This document shows positions 38,533 to 46,692 of a stretch of 64,000 bases of DNA, in pieces. The position numbers and the translations under genes are program-made. Position 1 is the first letter of the stretch. Each line of letters starts with the position of its first letter. The stretch covers positions 62,001 to 126,000 of the forward strand of contig JAEDCT010000004.1 of the NCBI GenBank assembly GCA_016294035.1. Direction: 5' to 3'. The notes beneath the pieces were generated by a model. The model did not search any database. It was not told the origin of the DNA and saw only the letters and a list, made by a program, of their open reading frames with translations. This DNA is from Treponema sp. Its GTDB lineage: Bacteria; Spirochaetota; Spirochaetia; Treponematales; Treponemataceae.

Positions 38533-40710
38533 ATGAGTTTTATTTTTCTTAATATATTGTTATGTCTTGGATTGGTTGTTTCTGCATTTGTAGTTGACAG
38601 AAAAACAAATGAATCTCATATAAACGGAAGCATTGTTAACCTCATTCTCATGCTTGCAATTATTTTCTTTTCAATGGCATTGACAATAGGTCTTTGCCTG
38701 AGGGGAGTAAAGCAGTTTTCCCTGATTTTAGGCAGGGTAACTTTTATGTTCATGGGATGGTTCAGCGTTCTTTCCTGTGAGTATCTGTGCCTTTATCCCG
38801 GAAGAAAAAGGAATGGCGTTCTCAAGCTTACAAGAGCTGTTTTGTTTTTCATTGCGTTCTATATCATCTTCTTTGTTCCAAATGCATTCACAACAATTTC
38901 AGTAACAAAGCGAAACGGTCTTCAGATTGCTTCTGGCCTTGTATTCAGGGGATCCCTTTCAAGAGTTTTCCCATTCTCATGGCTTGCATTCTATAATCTC
39001 ATATATCGTTTTGTAATTCCTTTGTTTGCATGTCTAATGGTTCTTGTTCGTGCAGAAATGAATAAAAGCAAGCTTGTCATGCAGAATATGATCTTTGCCG
39101 TATTGGGAATGGTTTTCTCATGGATCTGTTTCCGCTATATGAATATGATTATTGTTCACAATTCAAATGTTTTGACAATCACTGCCATTGGATATATTCC
39201 ACAGCTTCTCATGTACAACAAGGCAAACACAAATGAGGAAATTCTTGACTTCCCAATGTTCATGAGGACAATTGTGAAATTCATCCTGAACTATATTATT
39301 CCAATTGCATTGCTTGGTGGAATTCTCTTCTGCCTTGACTCTGTTTTTGGAGCAAAGCAAATATATGTTCTCTGTGCTTTGTATTTTCTTTCATCCCTGT
39401 TTGTGTTTATTGTTCTTCCAAAGATTTTCAAGAATCTTACAAAACATGGATTTCTTCGAGACAAAAAATATGAGAGAAATTTTGAACGTGATCTTTCATC
39501 AATTAAGTTTGACTCGTCAGCTCAGGAAGTAGCAGGATCAATTTTCAGTGTTTTCCAGAAATATCTTGGAACAACTGAAATGAAGGTTTATATCAATTCA
39601 AACAACGAGAACCTTGATCTTGCCTATGATTCTACAAATACAGCTGAAGCCAGCATGCCTTTAGACATGGGAGTTATTGATGTTCTTCTCAATAATCACA
39701 GGCAGGTTGTGTTCAGGGAATATGCAGAAGTCTCTACTCAGGTAACTATCATAAGAAAACGTCTTCTTGATATGTTTGAGAAACTCAACTGTGATGCTCT
39801 TATTCTTCTTAATGAGGGACGTTCTCTTGCCGGTATTATTTCACTTGGCAAGAAATCCAGCGGAAATATTTATAATGAATACGATTACGCAATGTTCAAC
39901 AAGTATTATTCAAACCTCTTTGTTGCCGGATATTTTATCAAGAATATCATCAACGAAAATGTTGTTGGAACTGTTAACCGTGAAATCCGCATGTCAGGAC
40001 AGATTATTACATCCATCCAGGAAAATATGGACATTATCAAGAGTTCAAAGGTAGATATCGGATACCGCATGATTCCTGCCCATAACATTGGTGGTGAATT
40101 CATTGACCTTATTCGTCTTACAGAGACACGTCATATTTTTGTTATTGGTGCCTTGAGCGGTAAGGGTATTTCTGCATCCATGGGTATGGTTATCCTTAAG
40201 TCCATCATTCGAACCTTCCTTACAGAAACAAAGGACTTTAAGCTTCTTGTTTCCAAGGTAAATAACTTTATTCGAGAAAGTCTTCCAAAGGGAACATTTT
40301 TTGCCGGTACATTCGGTATGTTCGATTTTGCAACTGATACAATGTATTATATTAACTGTGGAAGCCCTGCACTTTTTGTTTACACTCGTGCATACAATAA
40401 TGTTATTGAAGTTCAGGGTGAAGGACATGTTCTTGGATTCGTAAAGGATGTTCTTCCGTATCTTACTGTCAAGAAGGTTAAGCTTTCTCCTAATGATATT
40501 GTCATGTCATGTACAGATGGTCTTATTGAGACTCGTTCACTTCATGGAGACGTGTTTGGCAAGGAAAGGGCATACGCAGGACTTCTTGAAAACTCAGGAT
40601 TCTCTGCAGACAAGATGGCTCAGTTTACATACGAGTCACTTATTGAATTTACATCAAAGGAACTTGATAACGATATTACAATTCTCATTATCAAGTATCT
40701 GGGAAAATAA
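38533..40710 (+). CDS. Multi-pass membrane protein with a degenerate SpoIIE-type phosphatase domain
   Basis: The 725-residue protein starts with about nine hydrophobic segments (to about residue 300), resembling a 7TM-type sensor, then a GAF-like region (about 325-470) and a C-terminal SpoIIE-like domain. The phosphatase motifs are altered: 'IGGEFIDLI' has Glu522 for the first metal Asp, and 'IGALSGKGISA' has Ala540 where the family has the key Asp of GDVSGKG. Asp662 ('TDGLIE') and Asp714 ('DNDIT') remain. Loss of a core metal ligand suggests low or no activity, perhaps a sensor or regulator of the intact paralogue upstream (9-base gap). The downstream STAS protein is a likely partner. Confidence 0.82.
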   Translation: MSFIFLNILLCLGLVVSAFVVDRKTNESHINGSIVNLILMLAIIFFSMALTIGLCLRGVKQFSLILGRVTFMFMGWFSVLSCEYLCLYPGRKRNGVLKLTRAVLFFIAFYIIFFVPNAFTTISVTKRNGLQIASGLVFRGSLSRVFPFSWLAFYNLIYRFVIPLFACLMVLVRAEMNKSKLVMQNMIFAVLGMVFSWICFRYMNMIIVHNSNVLTITAIGYIPQLLMYNKANTNEEILDFPMFMRTIVKFILNYIIPIALLGGILFCLDSVFGAKQIYVLCALYFLSSLFVFIVLPKIFKNLTKHGFLRDKKYERNFERDLSSIKFDSSAQEVAGSIFSVFQKYLGTTEMKVYINSNNENLDLAYDSTNTAEASMPLDMGVIDVLLNNHRQVVFREYAEVSTQVTIIRKRLLDMFEKLNCDALILLNEGRSLAGIISLGKKSSGNIYNEYDYAMFNKYYSNLFVAGYFIKNIINENVVGTVNREIRMSGQIITSIQENMDIIKSSKVDIGYRMIPAHNIGGEFIDLIRLTETRHIFVIGALSGKGISASMGMVILKSIIRTFLTETKDFKLLVSKVNNFIRESLPKGTFFAGTFGMFDFATDTMYYINCGSPALFVYTRAYNNVIEVQGEGHVLGFVKDVLPYLTVKKVKLSPNDIVMSCTDGLIETRSLHGDVFGKERAYAGLLENSGFSADKMAQFTYESLIEFTSKELDNDITILIIKYLGK

Positions 40711-40744
40711 TCGGGCTTTAATGCCTTAATTTGGAGACATAGCA

Positions 40745-41077
40745 ATGGATCAATTGACACTTCGTGAAAAGATTGGCGTTAACTATACACTTCTTGAACT
40801 TTCTGGTGCAATAAACGCAAGTACATTTGATGAGCTTCAGGAAAAAGTTTATTCAAACATCAAGAACACAAATATTGTCCTTGATCTTGAAAATGTAACT
40901 CAGATTGACTCTTCGGGAATGGGTGTAATTCTTGGCGGTCATAATGACGGTGTTGATTCAAACACAAAGCTTTTTCTTATGAATCCGTCTGAAATTGTCA
41001 GACATTCTCTGGAGCGAACCGGGTTTATGAGTTTGTTCAATATCATTCACTCAGTAACTGAGGTTTCAAATGTTTAG
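40745..41077 (+). CDS. STAS-domain anti-sigma factor antagonist
   Basis: The 110-residue SpoIIAA/RsbV-like protein has the conserved phosphorylation motif 'QIDSSGMGVILGG', where the first or second Ser is the usual kinase target. In partner switching the unphosphorylated form binds a GHKL kinase/anti-sigma factor. The two phosphatases upstream fit as its activators; no RsbW-like kinase gene is in this window. GGAG precedes the ATG. Its last eight bases overlap the start of the VanY-like gene. Confidence 0.92.
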   Translation: MDQLTLREKIGVNYTLLELSGAINASTFDELQEKVYSNIKNTNIVLDLENVTQIDSSGMGVILGGHNDGVDSNTKLFLMNPSEIVRHSLERTGFMSLFNIIHSVTEVSNV

Positions 41078-41909
41078 GTCAAGATTTTTTTGTGTTTTTG
41101 GATGCATGCTGCTGGTTCTTTGTTCGTGCACAAAAACCGCAGAGGCAAAATCAAAGAATCAGACTGAAGAAAAAGAAAATCCTGCTGTTTTAGCTCATAA
41201 ATCAAAAGTTGATGCAGTTGTTTCCAAAATGTCACCTCGGTTCCTGGCAAAATATCAGATTACAGATTCCAATATGGATCAGTTCATAAAGGACCTTCAG
41301 GAAGTGCTCGAAGAAGAGAAGACTTTCAGAAAAGATGACAAAAGCCTGTTTTTCCTGATTGACAAAAAGAACAAGGCAGAAAGCACATATATTCCAAAGG
41401 ATTTGATTGAACTGAAGGCCAACGAATATTTCAACCTGAACAAAGCTGGCATGAAAATCAGGCCTGAGGCTTATGAAGCCTTGAAGGTTATGGGACTTGC
41501 TGCACAGAAGGATGGAATCAAGCTTCTTGTTAGTTCTGTTTACAGGTCTTATGAATATCAGGATAATCTGTTCAATTACTGGGTTAGTGTTGATGGCCTT
41601 GAAGAAGCAGAACGGGAAAGTGCAAGACCAGGAACAAGTCAGCATCAGCTTGGAACTGCAGTAGACTTTGGATCAATTTCTGATGATTTTGACCAGACTA
41701 CGATGGGCCGATGGATGTATGAACATGCAGCTGATTACGGATGGTCACTTTCATTTCCCAAGGGATATGAGGATGTTACTGGCTACAGATGGGAGTGCTG
41801 GCATTTCCGCTATATTGGAAAAAAAGCTTGTCAGTTACAAAGAAAATATTTTGGAGATGTTCAGCAGTTCATGCTTGAGTTCATCAATGAATGGAAAAAG
41901 ACAAATTAG
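41070..41909 (+). CDS. Lipoprotein D-alanyl-D-alanine carboxypeptidase, VanY/M15B family
   Basis: The 279-residue protein has a lipoprotein signal ('LLVLCSC', Cys20) and a zinc peptidase domain of the M15B family, which trims D-Ala from peptidoglycan stems. The zinc motif S-x-H-x6-D is 'SQHQLGTAVD' (His192, Asp199), and the catalytic Glu and third ligand are Glu242 and His245 in 'ECWHF'. An additional helical N-terminal region (about 25-110) is of unknown role. GAGG with a 6-base spacer supports the start, inside the STAS gene, so the two are coupled. This links the partner-switching genes to cell-wall trimming. Confidence 0.9.
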   Translation: MFRSRFFCVFGCMLLVLCSCTKTAEAKSKNQTEEKENPAVLAHKSKVDAVVSKMSPRFLAKYQITDSNMDQFIKDLQEVLEEEKTFRKDDKSLFFLIDKKNKAESTYIPKDLIELKANEYFNLNKAGMKIRPEAYEALKVMGLAAQKDGIKLLVSSVYRSYEYQDNLFNYWVSVDGLEEAERESARPGTSQHQLGTAVDFGSISDDFDQTTMGRWMYEHAADYGWSLSFPKGYEDVTGYRWECWHFRYIGKKACQLQRKYFGDVQQFMLEFINEWKKTN

Positions 41910-41917
41910 TTTTTTTC

Positions 41918-41946
41918 AAGGCTTCCCTTGTGGAGGCTTTTTTTTT
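41918..41946 (+). terminator. Terminator after the VanY-like gene
   Basis: AAGGCTTCC pairs with GGAGGCTT around a five-base loop (one bulge, one wobble), followed by nine T's. Confidence 0.75.
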
Positions 41947-41976
41947 GCTCAGGGATTTCATGGTTGATTTCTTTCA

Positions 41977-42005
41977 TTGAACATTATTTTTCTCTGTGGT
42001 AGTAT
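41977..42005 (+). promoter_or_regulatory. Predicted leuB promoter
   Basis: TTGAAC (41977-41982), 17 bases, TAGTAT (42000-42005). The leader would be about 34 bases and includes the GGAG Shine-Dalgarno. Confidence 0.5.
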
Positions 42006-42045
42006 TTCCTATCTAAATTTCAACTTATTTTTTGGAGTTATCGAT

Positions 42046-43137
42046 ATGGAAAAGAAGATTGCGTTGATTCCTGGTGATGGAATTGGGCCTGATGTTGTAG
42101 CAGAAGCTGTAAAGGTTCTTGATGCTGTGGGTGCAAAGTTCGGACACAAGTGGAACTATGAGACTGTAATTGCCGGTGGTTGTGCAATTGATAAGTTTGG
42201 AAAGCCTCTTCCACAGGAACAGCTTGATATTTGTCTTAACTCAGATGCAGTTCTTCTTGGTGCTGTTGGTGGTCCAAAGTGGGATAATCTTGCTTCAGAA
42301 CTTCGCCCGGAAAAGGCTCTTCTTGGTCTTCGCGGTGGAATGAAGGTGTTTGCTAACCTTCGCCCAGCAGTTATGTTCAAGCAGCTTAAGGATGCATGTC
42401 CACTCAAGGATGAAATAGTTGGTGATGGTCTTGATATTCTCATCGTTCGTGAACTCATTTCCGGCATTTACTTCGGTGACCGCGGAACTGCTGCAGACGG
42501 AAAGAGTGCATGGGATACAGAACGCTATACTTGGGAAGAAATTGAACGCATCGTTCGCATGGGATTTGAATTTGCTCAGAAGAGACAGAAGAGACTCTGC
42601 GTTGTAGACAAGGCAAATATTCTTAACTCATCACAGCTTTGGCGCAAGGTTACAGAGACAATCAAGGGTGACTATCCTGATGTTCAGCTTTCATATCTTT
42701 ACATTGACAATGCTTCAATGCAGATGGTTCGTAATCCTCGCCAGTTTGACGTTATTGCAACATCAAATATGTTTGGTGACATTCTTTCTGATGAAGCTTC
42801 TCAGATTACTGGATCAATTGGTATGCTTGCTTCAGCTTCCCTTGGTGCATCTGGTCCTGGACTCTACGAACCAATCCACGGTTCTGCTCCAGACATTGCA
42901 GGCAAGGATCTGGCAAACCCATTGGCAACTATACTTTCTGCCGCAATGCTTCTGCGCTACAGTTTTGGTCTTGAAACAGAAGCAAAGGCAATTGAAAATG
43001 CTGTAGAAAAAGTTCTTGATGACGGTTACCGCACGGGAGATATTGCTGGTTCTGAGCGTGATGCTGTTTCTGCTGCCGGAAAGCTTGTTGGAACAAAGGC
43101 AATGGGTCAGCTTGTAGTTGATTACCTTAACAAGTAA
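42046..43137 (+). CDS. leuB: 3-isopropylmalate dehydrogenase
   Basis: LeuB oxidises and decarboxylates 3-isopropylmalate to 2-oxoisocaproate in leucine synthesis, with NAD. The 363-residue protein has 'LIPGDGIGPDVVAEAVKVL', the LeuB-type substrate segment 'LLGLRGGMKVFANLRPA', 'RELISGIYFGDRG', and the metal/substrate motif 'FDVIATSNMFGDILSDEAS'. These separate it from isocitrate and tartrate dehydrogenases. ATG 42046 has GGAG 8 bases upstream; a longer frame from 41977 starts in the promoter. No leuA, leuC or leuD is adjacent. It lies between two terminator-bounded operons and is probably a single-gene unit. Confidence 0.95.
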   Translation: MEKKIALIPGDGIGPDVVAEAVKVLDAVGAKFGHKWNYETVIAGGCAIDKFGKPLPQEQLDICLNSDAVLLGAVGGPKWDNLASELRPEKALLGLRGGMKVFANLRPAVMFKQLKDACPLKDEIVGDGLDILIVRELISGIYFGDRGTAADGKSAWDTERYTWEEIERIVRMGFEFAQKRQKRLCVVDKANILNSSQLWRKVTETIKGDYPDVQLSYLYIDNASMQMVRNPRQFDVIATSNMFGDILSDEASQITGSIGMLASASLGASGPGLYEPIHGSAPDIAGKDLANPLATILSAAMLLRYSFGLETEAKAIENAVEKVLDDGYRTGDIAGSERDAVSAAGKLVGTKAMGQLVVDYLNK

Positions 43138-43161
43138 ACAGAACATTTTTTAGTTGTTATT

Positions 43162-43349
43162 AATATTACGGGAGCTTGAAGAATCAGGCTGAGAGTAGAC
43201 TGTGTTGTCTTGACCGTTAACCTGATTTGGATAATGCCAACGTAGGAAAAATATTTACCTTGTGCTGATGATATTGTGTGAAAGCATTAATGTCTTAGGC
43301 ATAGGCAAGAGGCGTGTTTTTCTTGGTTGGAAAAGCACGCTTTTTTTTT
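43162..43349 (+). ncRNA. TPP riboswitch (THI element) with transcription-terminator platform
   Basis: The aptamer (43162-43255) has all consensus blocks in order: P1 arm AATATT, CGGGAGC, the CTGAGA box (GGCTGAGAGTAGAC), GACC-TTAACCTGAT, GGATAATGCCAACGTAGGA, and the closing AATATT. A variable platform (43256-43310) leads to a terminator: GCGTGTTTTTC (43312-43322) with GAAAAGCACGC (43330-43340) and nine T's, immediately before the GGAGG of thiM. Thiamine pyrophosphate binding should favour the terminator and turn off the thi operon. The antiterminator partner is not resolved by eye. Confidence 0.95.
43312..43349 (+). terminator. Riboswitch-controlled terminator before thiM
   Basis: An 11-bp stem with one wobble, seven-base loop and nine T's. 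The T-run abuts GGAGG (43350-43354), so the terminated RNA ends exactly before the ribosome-binding site. Confidence 0.88.
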
Positions 43350-43359
43350 GGAGGATAAA

Positions 43360-44208
43360 ATGATCGTAAAGAATATAGTAAAATCATTGAAAAACAGTTC
43401 AGTTTCTAATGAAGAAATTTTGAAGTATGCAAATTTAATTTATGAAGCATTGAAGAAAGTCAGAAAAGAAAATCCTCTGGCACCTTCAATTACGAATACA
43501 GTTACAATTAATTTTGTTGCAAATGCTCAGCTTGCCTCAGGCGGATCTGCAGCCATGGTTTATCTTCCTGATGAGGGTGAGATGATGGCAAGAATCAGCA
43601 AGTCAATGTATATCAACATGGGAACTCAGTTTACCTGTTATGAGGAAACTTTGCCAAGAACAGCAAGAGCTTGCCTTGAATGTGGAAATAATTGGGTTCT
43701 TGATCCGGTTGGTATTGGTATTGGTGAACAGAGAACAAAAATCCTGAGTCAATTCAAGGAGTTTAAGCCAAAAATCATTAGGGCCAACGCAAGTGAAATT
43801 ATTGCTCTAGCTTCATTGTGGGGCCTTGTTGAAAAATCTGAGAACACTGTCAGGGGAGTTGATAGCACGGATGAGGTTTCGTCTGCAAAGGATGCTGCAG
43901 TTGCTCTTGCAAAATATACAGGTGGTGCTGTGGCAGTCAGCGGAAAAACTGATCTTGTGACAGATGGAACCACAACTTTTTTATGTGAGGGTGGTTCAAA
44001 ATATCTTCCTATGATTACAGGAGCGGGTTGCTCTCTTGGCGGAGTATGTGCTGTATATGCAAATGTAACTACACCATTTGTTGCGGCTTTGACTGCAACT
44101 TTCCTGTATAATGCCGCAGCTGTTATTGCTGAAAAAAAGAGTCGTGGGCCAGGATCTTTCATGCAGAATTTTCTTGATGCTGTTTATGAAATTTCCTGTA
44201 CACAATAA
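43360..44208 (+). CDS. thiM: Hydroxyethylthiazole kinase ThiM
   Basis: ThiM phosphorylates 4-methyl-5-(2-hydroxyethyl)thiazole, salvaging the thiazole half of thiamine. The 282-residue ribokinase-like protein has 'PLAPSITNTVTINFVANAQLA' (split over family motifs), 'VLDPVGIGIGEQRT', 'IIRANASEIIALA', and the anion hole with catalytic Cys in 'ITGAGCSLGGVCA'. ATG 43360 has GGAGG with a 5-base spacer; an upstream frame start at 43327 would lie in the terminator hairpin. First gene of the thi operon behind the TPP riboswitch. Confidence 0.94.
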   Translation: MIVKNIVKSLKNSSVSNEEILKYANLIYEALKKVRKENPLAPSITNTVTINFVANAQLASGGSAAMVYLPDEGEMMARISKSMYINMGTQFTCYEETLPRTARACLECGNNWVLDPVGIGIGEQRTKILSQFKEFKPKIIRANASEIIALASLWGLVEKSENTVRGVDSTDEVSSAKDAAVALAKYTGGAVAVSGKTDLVTDGTTTFLCEGGSKYLPMITGAGCSLGGVCAVYANVTTPFVAALTATFLYNAAAVIAEKKSRGPGSFMQNFLDAVYEISCTQ

Positions 44209-44224
44209 AATGGAGGGGTGAAAA

Positions 44225-44536
44225 ATGAATGTTTTGATCGCTCTGGCAATTGCCCCTTTTGGAGTTGGGGATGAACTTTCTTCACATGTTGCTCAGGCTT
44301 GCAAGGTGATTGCTGAATCAGGACTAAAGTACAAGACATCATCAATGTTTACTGAAATTGAAGGTGAATGGGATGATGTCATGGACTGTGTGAAAAAAGC
44401 AACTATGGTTCTTGCAGAAAAAGGAATCAGAACGGAAGTAATACTTAAGGCTGATGTACGTCCTGGTTTTACAAATACAATGGAAGGAAAAATAACAAGG
44501 CTCAATGAACAACTGGAGAAAAATCAACATGAATAA
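44225..44536 (+). CDS. MTH1187/YkoF-type thiamine-binding protein
   Basis: This 103-residue ferredoxin-like-fold protein belongs to the MTH1187 family (DUF77, TIGR00106), members of which bind thiamine or its pyrimidine. Landmarks are 'ALAIAPFGVGDELSSHVA', 'SGLKYKTSSMFTEIEGEWDDV' (in part) and 'VILKADVRPG'. Its position between thiM and thiE supports a role in capturing or buffering a thiamine precursor in the cytoplasm; it has no signal peptide. GGAGGGG lies upstream of the ATG. It overlaps thiE by eight bases. Confidence 0.85.
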   Translation: MNVLIALAIAPFGVGDELSSHVAQACKVIAESGLKYKTSSMFTEIEGEWDDVMDCVKKATMVLAEKGIRTEVILKADVRPGFTNTMEGKITRLNEQLEKNQHE

Positions 44537-45158
44537 AGATGCATTATCTTTGTATGGAATTACAGACAGATATTGGCTCAACGGTCGACCTTTGATACAC
44601 GACGTGCAGCTGGCACTTGAGGGTGGAGTAACAATGATTCAGCTTCGTGAAAAAAATCTTGATGAAGAAAGTTTTTACAGGGAAGCAATTGAAATAAAAG
44701 AGCTATGCAAAAAATTCCATGTACCTTTTATTATCAATGATAATGTTGAACTTGCAAAGAAAGTTGATGCTGATGGAATTCATGTGGGGCAGAATGACAT
44801 GGCAGCTCAGGATGTAAGGGCAATAATCGGGCCAGATAAAATTCTTGGTGTTTCAACCCAAACTGTTGAGGAAGCTCTTCTTGCACAGAAAATGGGAGCT
44901 GACTATCTTGGTGTTGGTGCTGTTTTTCCAACAGGCTCAAAGGATGACTGCTGGGTTTTGTCCCATGATCTTTGCAGGGAAATCTGCAGTGCTGTCACCA
45001 TTCCTGTTGTTGCAATTGGTGGAATCAATCTGGAAAACATAAGCAAACTCAGTGGACTTGGTTTTTCTGGCATAAGTTTGATCAGTGCCATTTTTGGACA
45101 GAATGACATAAAGTCAGCCGCAATGAAACTTAAGGAAGAAGTTTCAAAGATTATTTAG
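44529..45158 (+). CDS. thiE: Thiamine-phosphate synthase ThiE
   Basis: ThiE joins hydroxymethylpyrimidine diphosphate to thiazole phosphate to give thiamine phosphate. The 209-residue TIM barrel has 'LYGITDRYWL', 'MIQLREKNLDEESFY' (pyrophosphate-binding Gln/Arg), 'FIINDNVELAKKVDADGIHVGQ' (in part), 'GADYLGVGAVFPTGSK' and 'PVVAIGGINLENI'. ATG 44529 has GGAG 10 bases upstream and overlaps the end of the preceding gene, so translation is coupled. Confidence 0.95.
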   Translation: MNKDALSLYGITDRYWLNGRPLIHDVQLALEGGVTMIQLREKNLDEESFYREAIEIKELCKKFHVPFIINDNVELAKKVDADGIHVGQNDMAAQDVRAIIGPDKILGVSTQTVEEALLAQKMGADYLGVGAVFPTGSKDDCWVLSHDLCREICSAVTIPVVAIGGINLENISKLSGLGFSGISLISAIFGQNDIKSAAMKLKEEVSKII

Positions 45159-45184
45159 CTGATATTTTTCTGATGGGTGCGAAT

Positions 45185-45829
45185 ATGATTTTTGAAGTTA
45201 AGGGCGCAATATTTGATTGTGATGGAACTATTCTGGATTCCATGCCTATATGGCAAAATTCTTCTTTTGTGTTTCTCAAGAAATTGGGAATTACTGGAAA
45301 ACCAGATTTACCTGAAAGGTTGTTTACGGCAACATTGCAGTCTGGGGCAGAACTTCTAAAATCAGAATATAGCCTTGATCTTTCCATAGACGAAATCAAG
45401 AAAGGAATTATGGATGTTGTTGAAGATTTTTACAGGAATGAAGTTACCGTAAAAAATGGTGTATTTGAAATCCTTGAAAATTTTATTGACAGAAAAATTC
45501 CCTGTGTGGTTGTCAGTTCCGGTGAAAGAAAATTAATCGACATTGCTTTTGACAGGCTTGATCTTGGAAAGTATTTTAAGAAAATTCTTTGTGGTAAAAA
45601 AACAGATCCTAAGATTTTTCACGAGGCCTGCAGAGCTCTTTCTTTGACACCGGAAAATATTCTTGTTTTTGAAGACGCTCTGTATGCAATCAAAATTTCC
45701 AGAAACCTTGGATTCAAAACCTGCGGAGTTTATGATGAAGCCAGTAAGTGTGACTGGGAAGAAATTAAGGAAACAGCCCATGTTCACGGAAAATTCTGGC
45801 ATGACATTATGACTGTTCTTCAAGATTGA
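45185..45829 (+). CDS. HAD-family phosphatase within the thi operon
   Basis: The 214-residue protein is a HAD hydrolase of the beta-phosphoglucomutase-like class: nucleophile motif 'FDCDGTILDS' (Asp10, Asp12 counting from this start), motif II 'VVVSSGE', motif III Lys in 'CGKKTDPKIFHEA', and motif IV 'LVFEDALYAIK'. A helical cap lies between. Its place between thiE and thiD suggests that it dephosphorylates thiamine phosphate or a pyrimidine/thiazole phosphate, but the substrate cannot be read. The start is uncertain: ATG 45173 or 45185, neither with a good Shine-Dalgarno. Confidence 0.85.
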   Translation: MIFEVKGAIFDCDGTILDSMPIWQNSSFVFLKKLGITGKPDLPERLFTATLQSGAELLKSEYSLDLSIDEIKKGIMDVVEDFYRNEVTVKNGVFEILENFIDRKIPCVVVSSGERKLIDIAFDRLDLGKYFKKILCGKKTDPKIFHEACRALSLTPENILVFEDALYAIKISRNLGFKTCGVYDEASKCDWEEIKETAHVHGKFWHDIMTVLQD

Positions 45830-45851
45830 CTTTTTATGGGAGGAGGATTTG

Positions 45852-46649
45852 ATGAATACAGCTCTGACAATTGCTGGAAGTGATTCCTGCGGTGGTGCCG
45901 GTATACAGGCTGACATAAAAACAATGACCATGAACGGGGTATATGCAATGAGCGCTATTACGGCTCTTACTGCACAAAATACACTTGGTGTTAAATCCAT
46001 TCTGAATTCTACTGCTGATTTTTTAAGGGATCAAATTGACTGTGTTTTTTCGGATATTTTTCCGGATGCAGTCAAGGTAGGCATGGTTTCAAGTGTTGAA
46101 CTTATTGAAGTGATTGCTGACCGGTTAAAGTTTTATGAGGCAAGAAATGTTGTGGTTGATCCTGTCATGGTTGCAACCAGCGGGGCAAGTTTGATCAAAG
46201 ATGAAGCTGTTGATGTTTTATGCACAAAAATTTTCCCCCTTGCGGATTTGATAACGCCAAATATTCCAGAAGCAGAAGTTTTTGTCGGGAAAAAAATTTC
46301 AAATGAAACAGATATGATGGATGCTGCCAGAAAAATTGGTTCCATGTTCAATGTGGATGTTCTCATAAAGGGCGGCCATAGTCTCAATGATGCAAATGAT
46401 TTTCTTTTTTCACACAAAAAAAATCTTTCAAAATGGTTCATGGGAAAAAGAATTGAAAACAGAAACACCCACGGAACTGGATGCACTTTATCAAGTGCAA
46501 TTGCAGCAGGTCTTGCAAAGGGAAAGAATGTTGAGGAATCTATTGCTCTTGCAAAGGATTATATATCACATTGTCTTGAGGCTAGTCTGGATTTGGGAAA
46601 AGGATCTGGACCACTCATGCACAACTATCTGCTTAATGAGTTAAGCTGA
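45852..46649 (+). CDS. thiD: Hydroxymethylpyrimidine/phosphomethylpyrimidine kinase ThiD
   Basis: ThiD phosphorylates HMP and then HMP-P to the diphosphate used by ThiE. The 265-residue ribokinase-fold protein has 'ALTIAGSDSCGGAGIQADIK', 'MSAITALTAQNTLGV', 'VVDPVMVATSGASLI', 'LITPNIPEAEVF' and the anion-hole motif 'NTHGTGCTLSSAIAAGLAKG'. AGGAGG with a 5-base spacer supports ATG 45852. There is no fused ThiE or TenA domain. Confidence 0.95.
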   Translation: MNTALTIAGSDSCGGAGIQADIKTMTMNGVYAMSAITALTAQNTLGVKSILNSTADFLRDQIDCVFSDIFPDAVKVGMVSSVELIEVIADRLKFYEARNVVVDPVMVATSGASLIKDEAVDVLCTKIFPLADLITPNIPEAEVFVGKKISNETDMMDAARKIGSMFNVDVLIKGGHSLNDANDFLFSHKKNLSKWFMGKRIENRNTHGTGCTLSSAIAAGLAKGKNVEESIALAKDYISHCLEASLDLGKGSGPLMHNYLLNELS

Positions 46650-46692
46650 TTTTTTATTTAATACGTAGTTATTTTAAGGAGAAATATCAAAA

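Noticed and set aside
41977..42045. Upstream extension of leuB
   Set aside because: The start codon would fall inside the predicted -35 box, and the family N-terminus begins at the Shine-Dalgarno-led ATG 42046.
43139..43161. Promoter of the thi operon
   Set aside because: Only weak TTAACA/TTAGTT-like boxes can be found near 43127-43155; not good enough to annotate.
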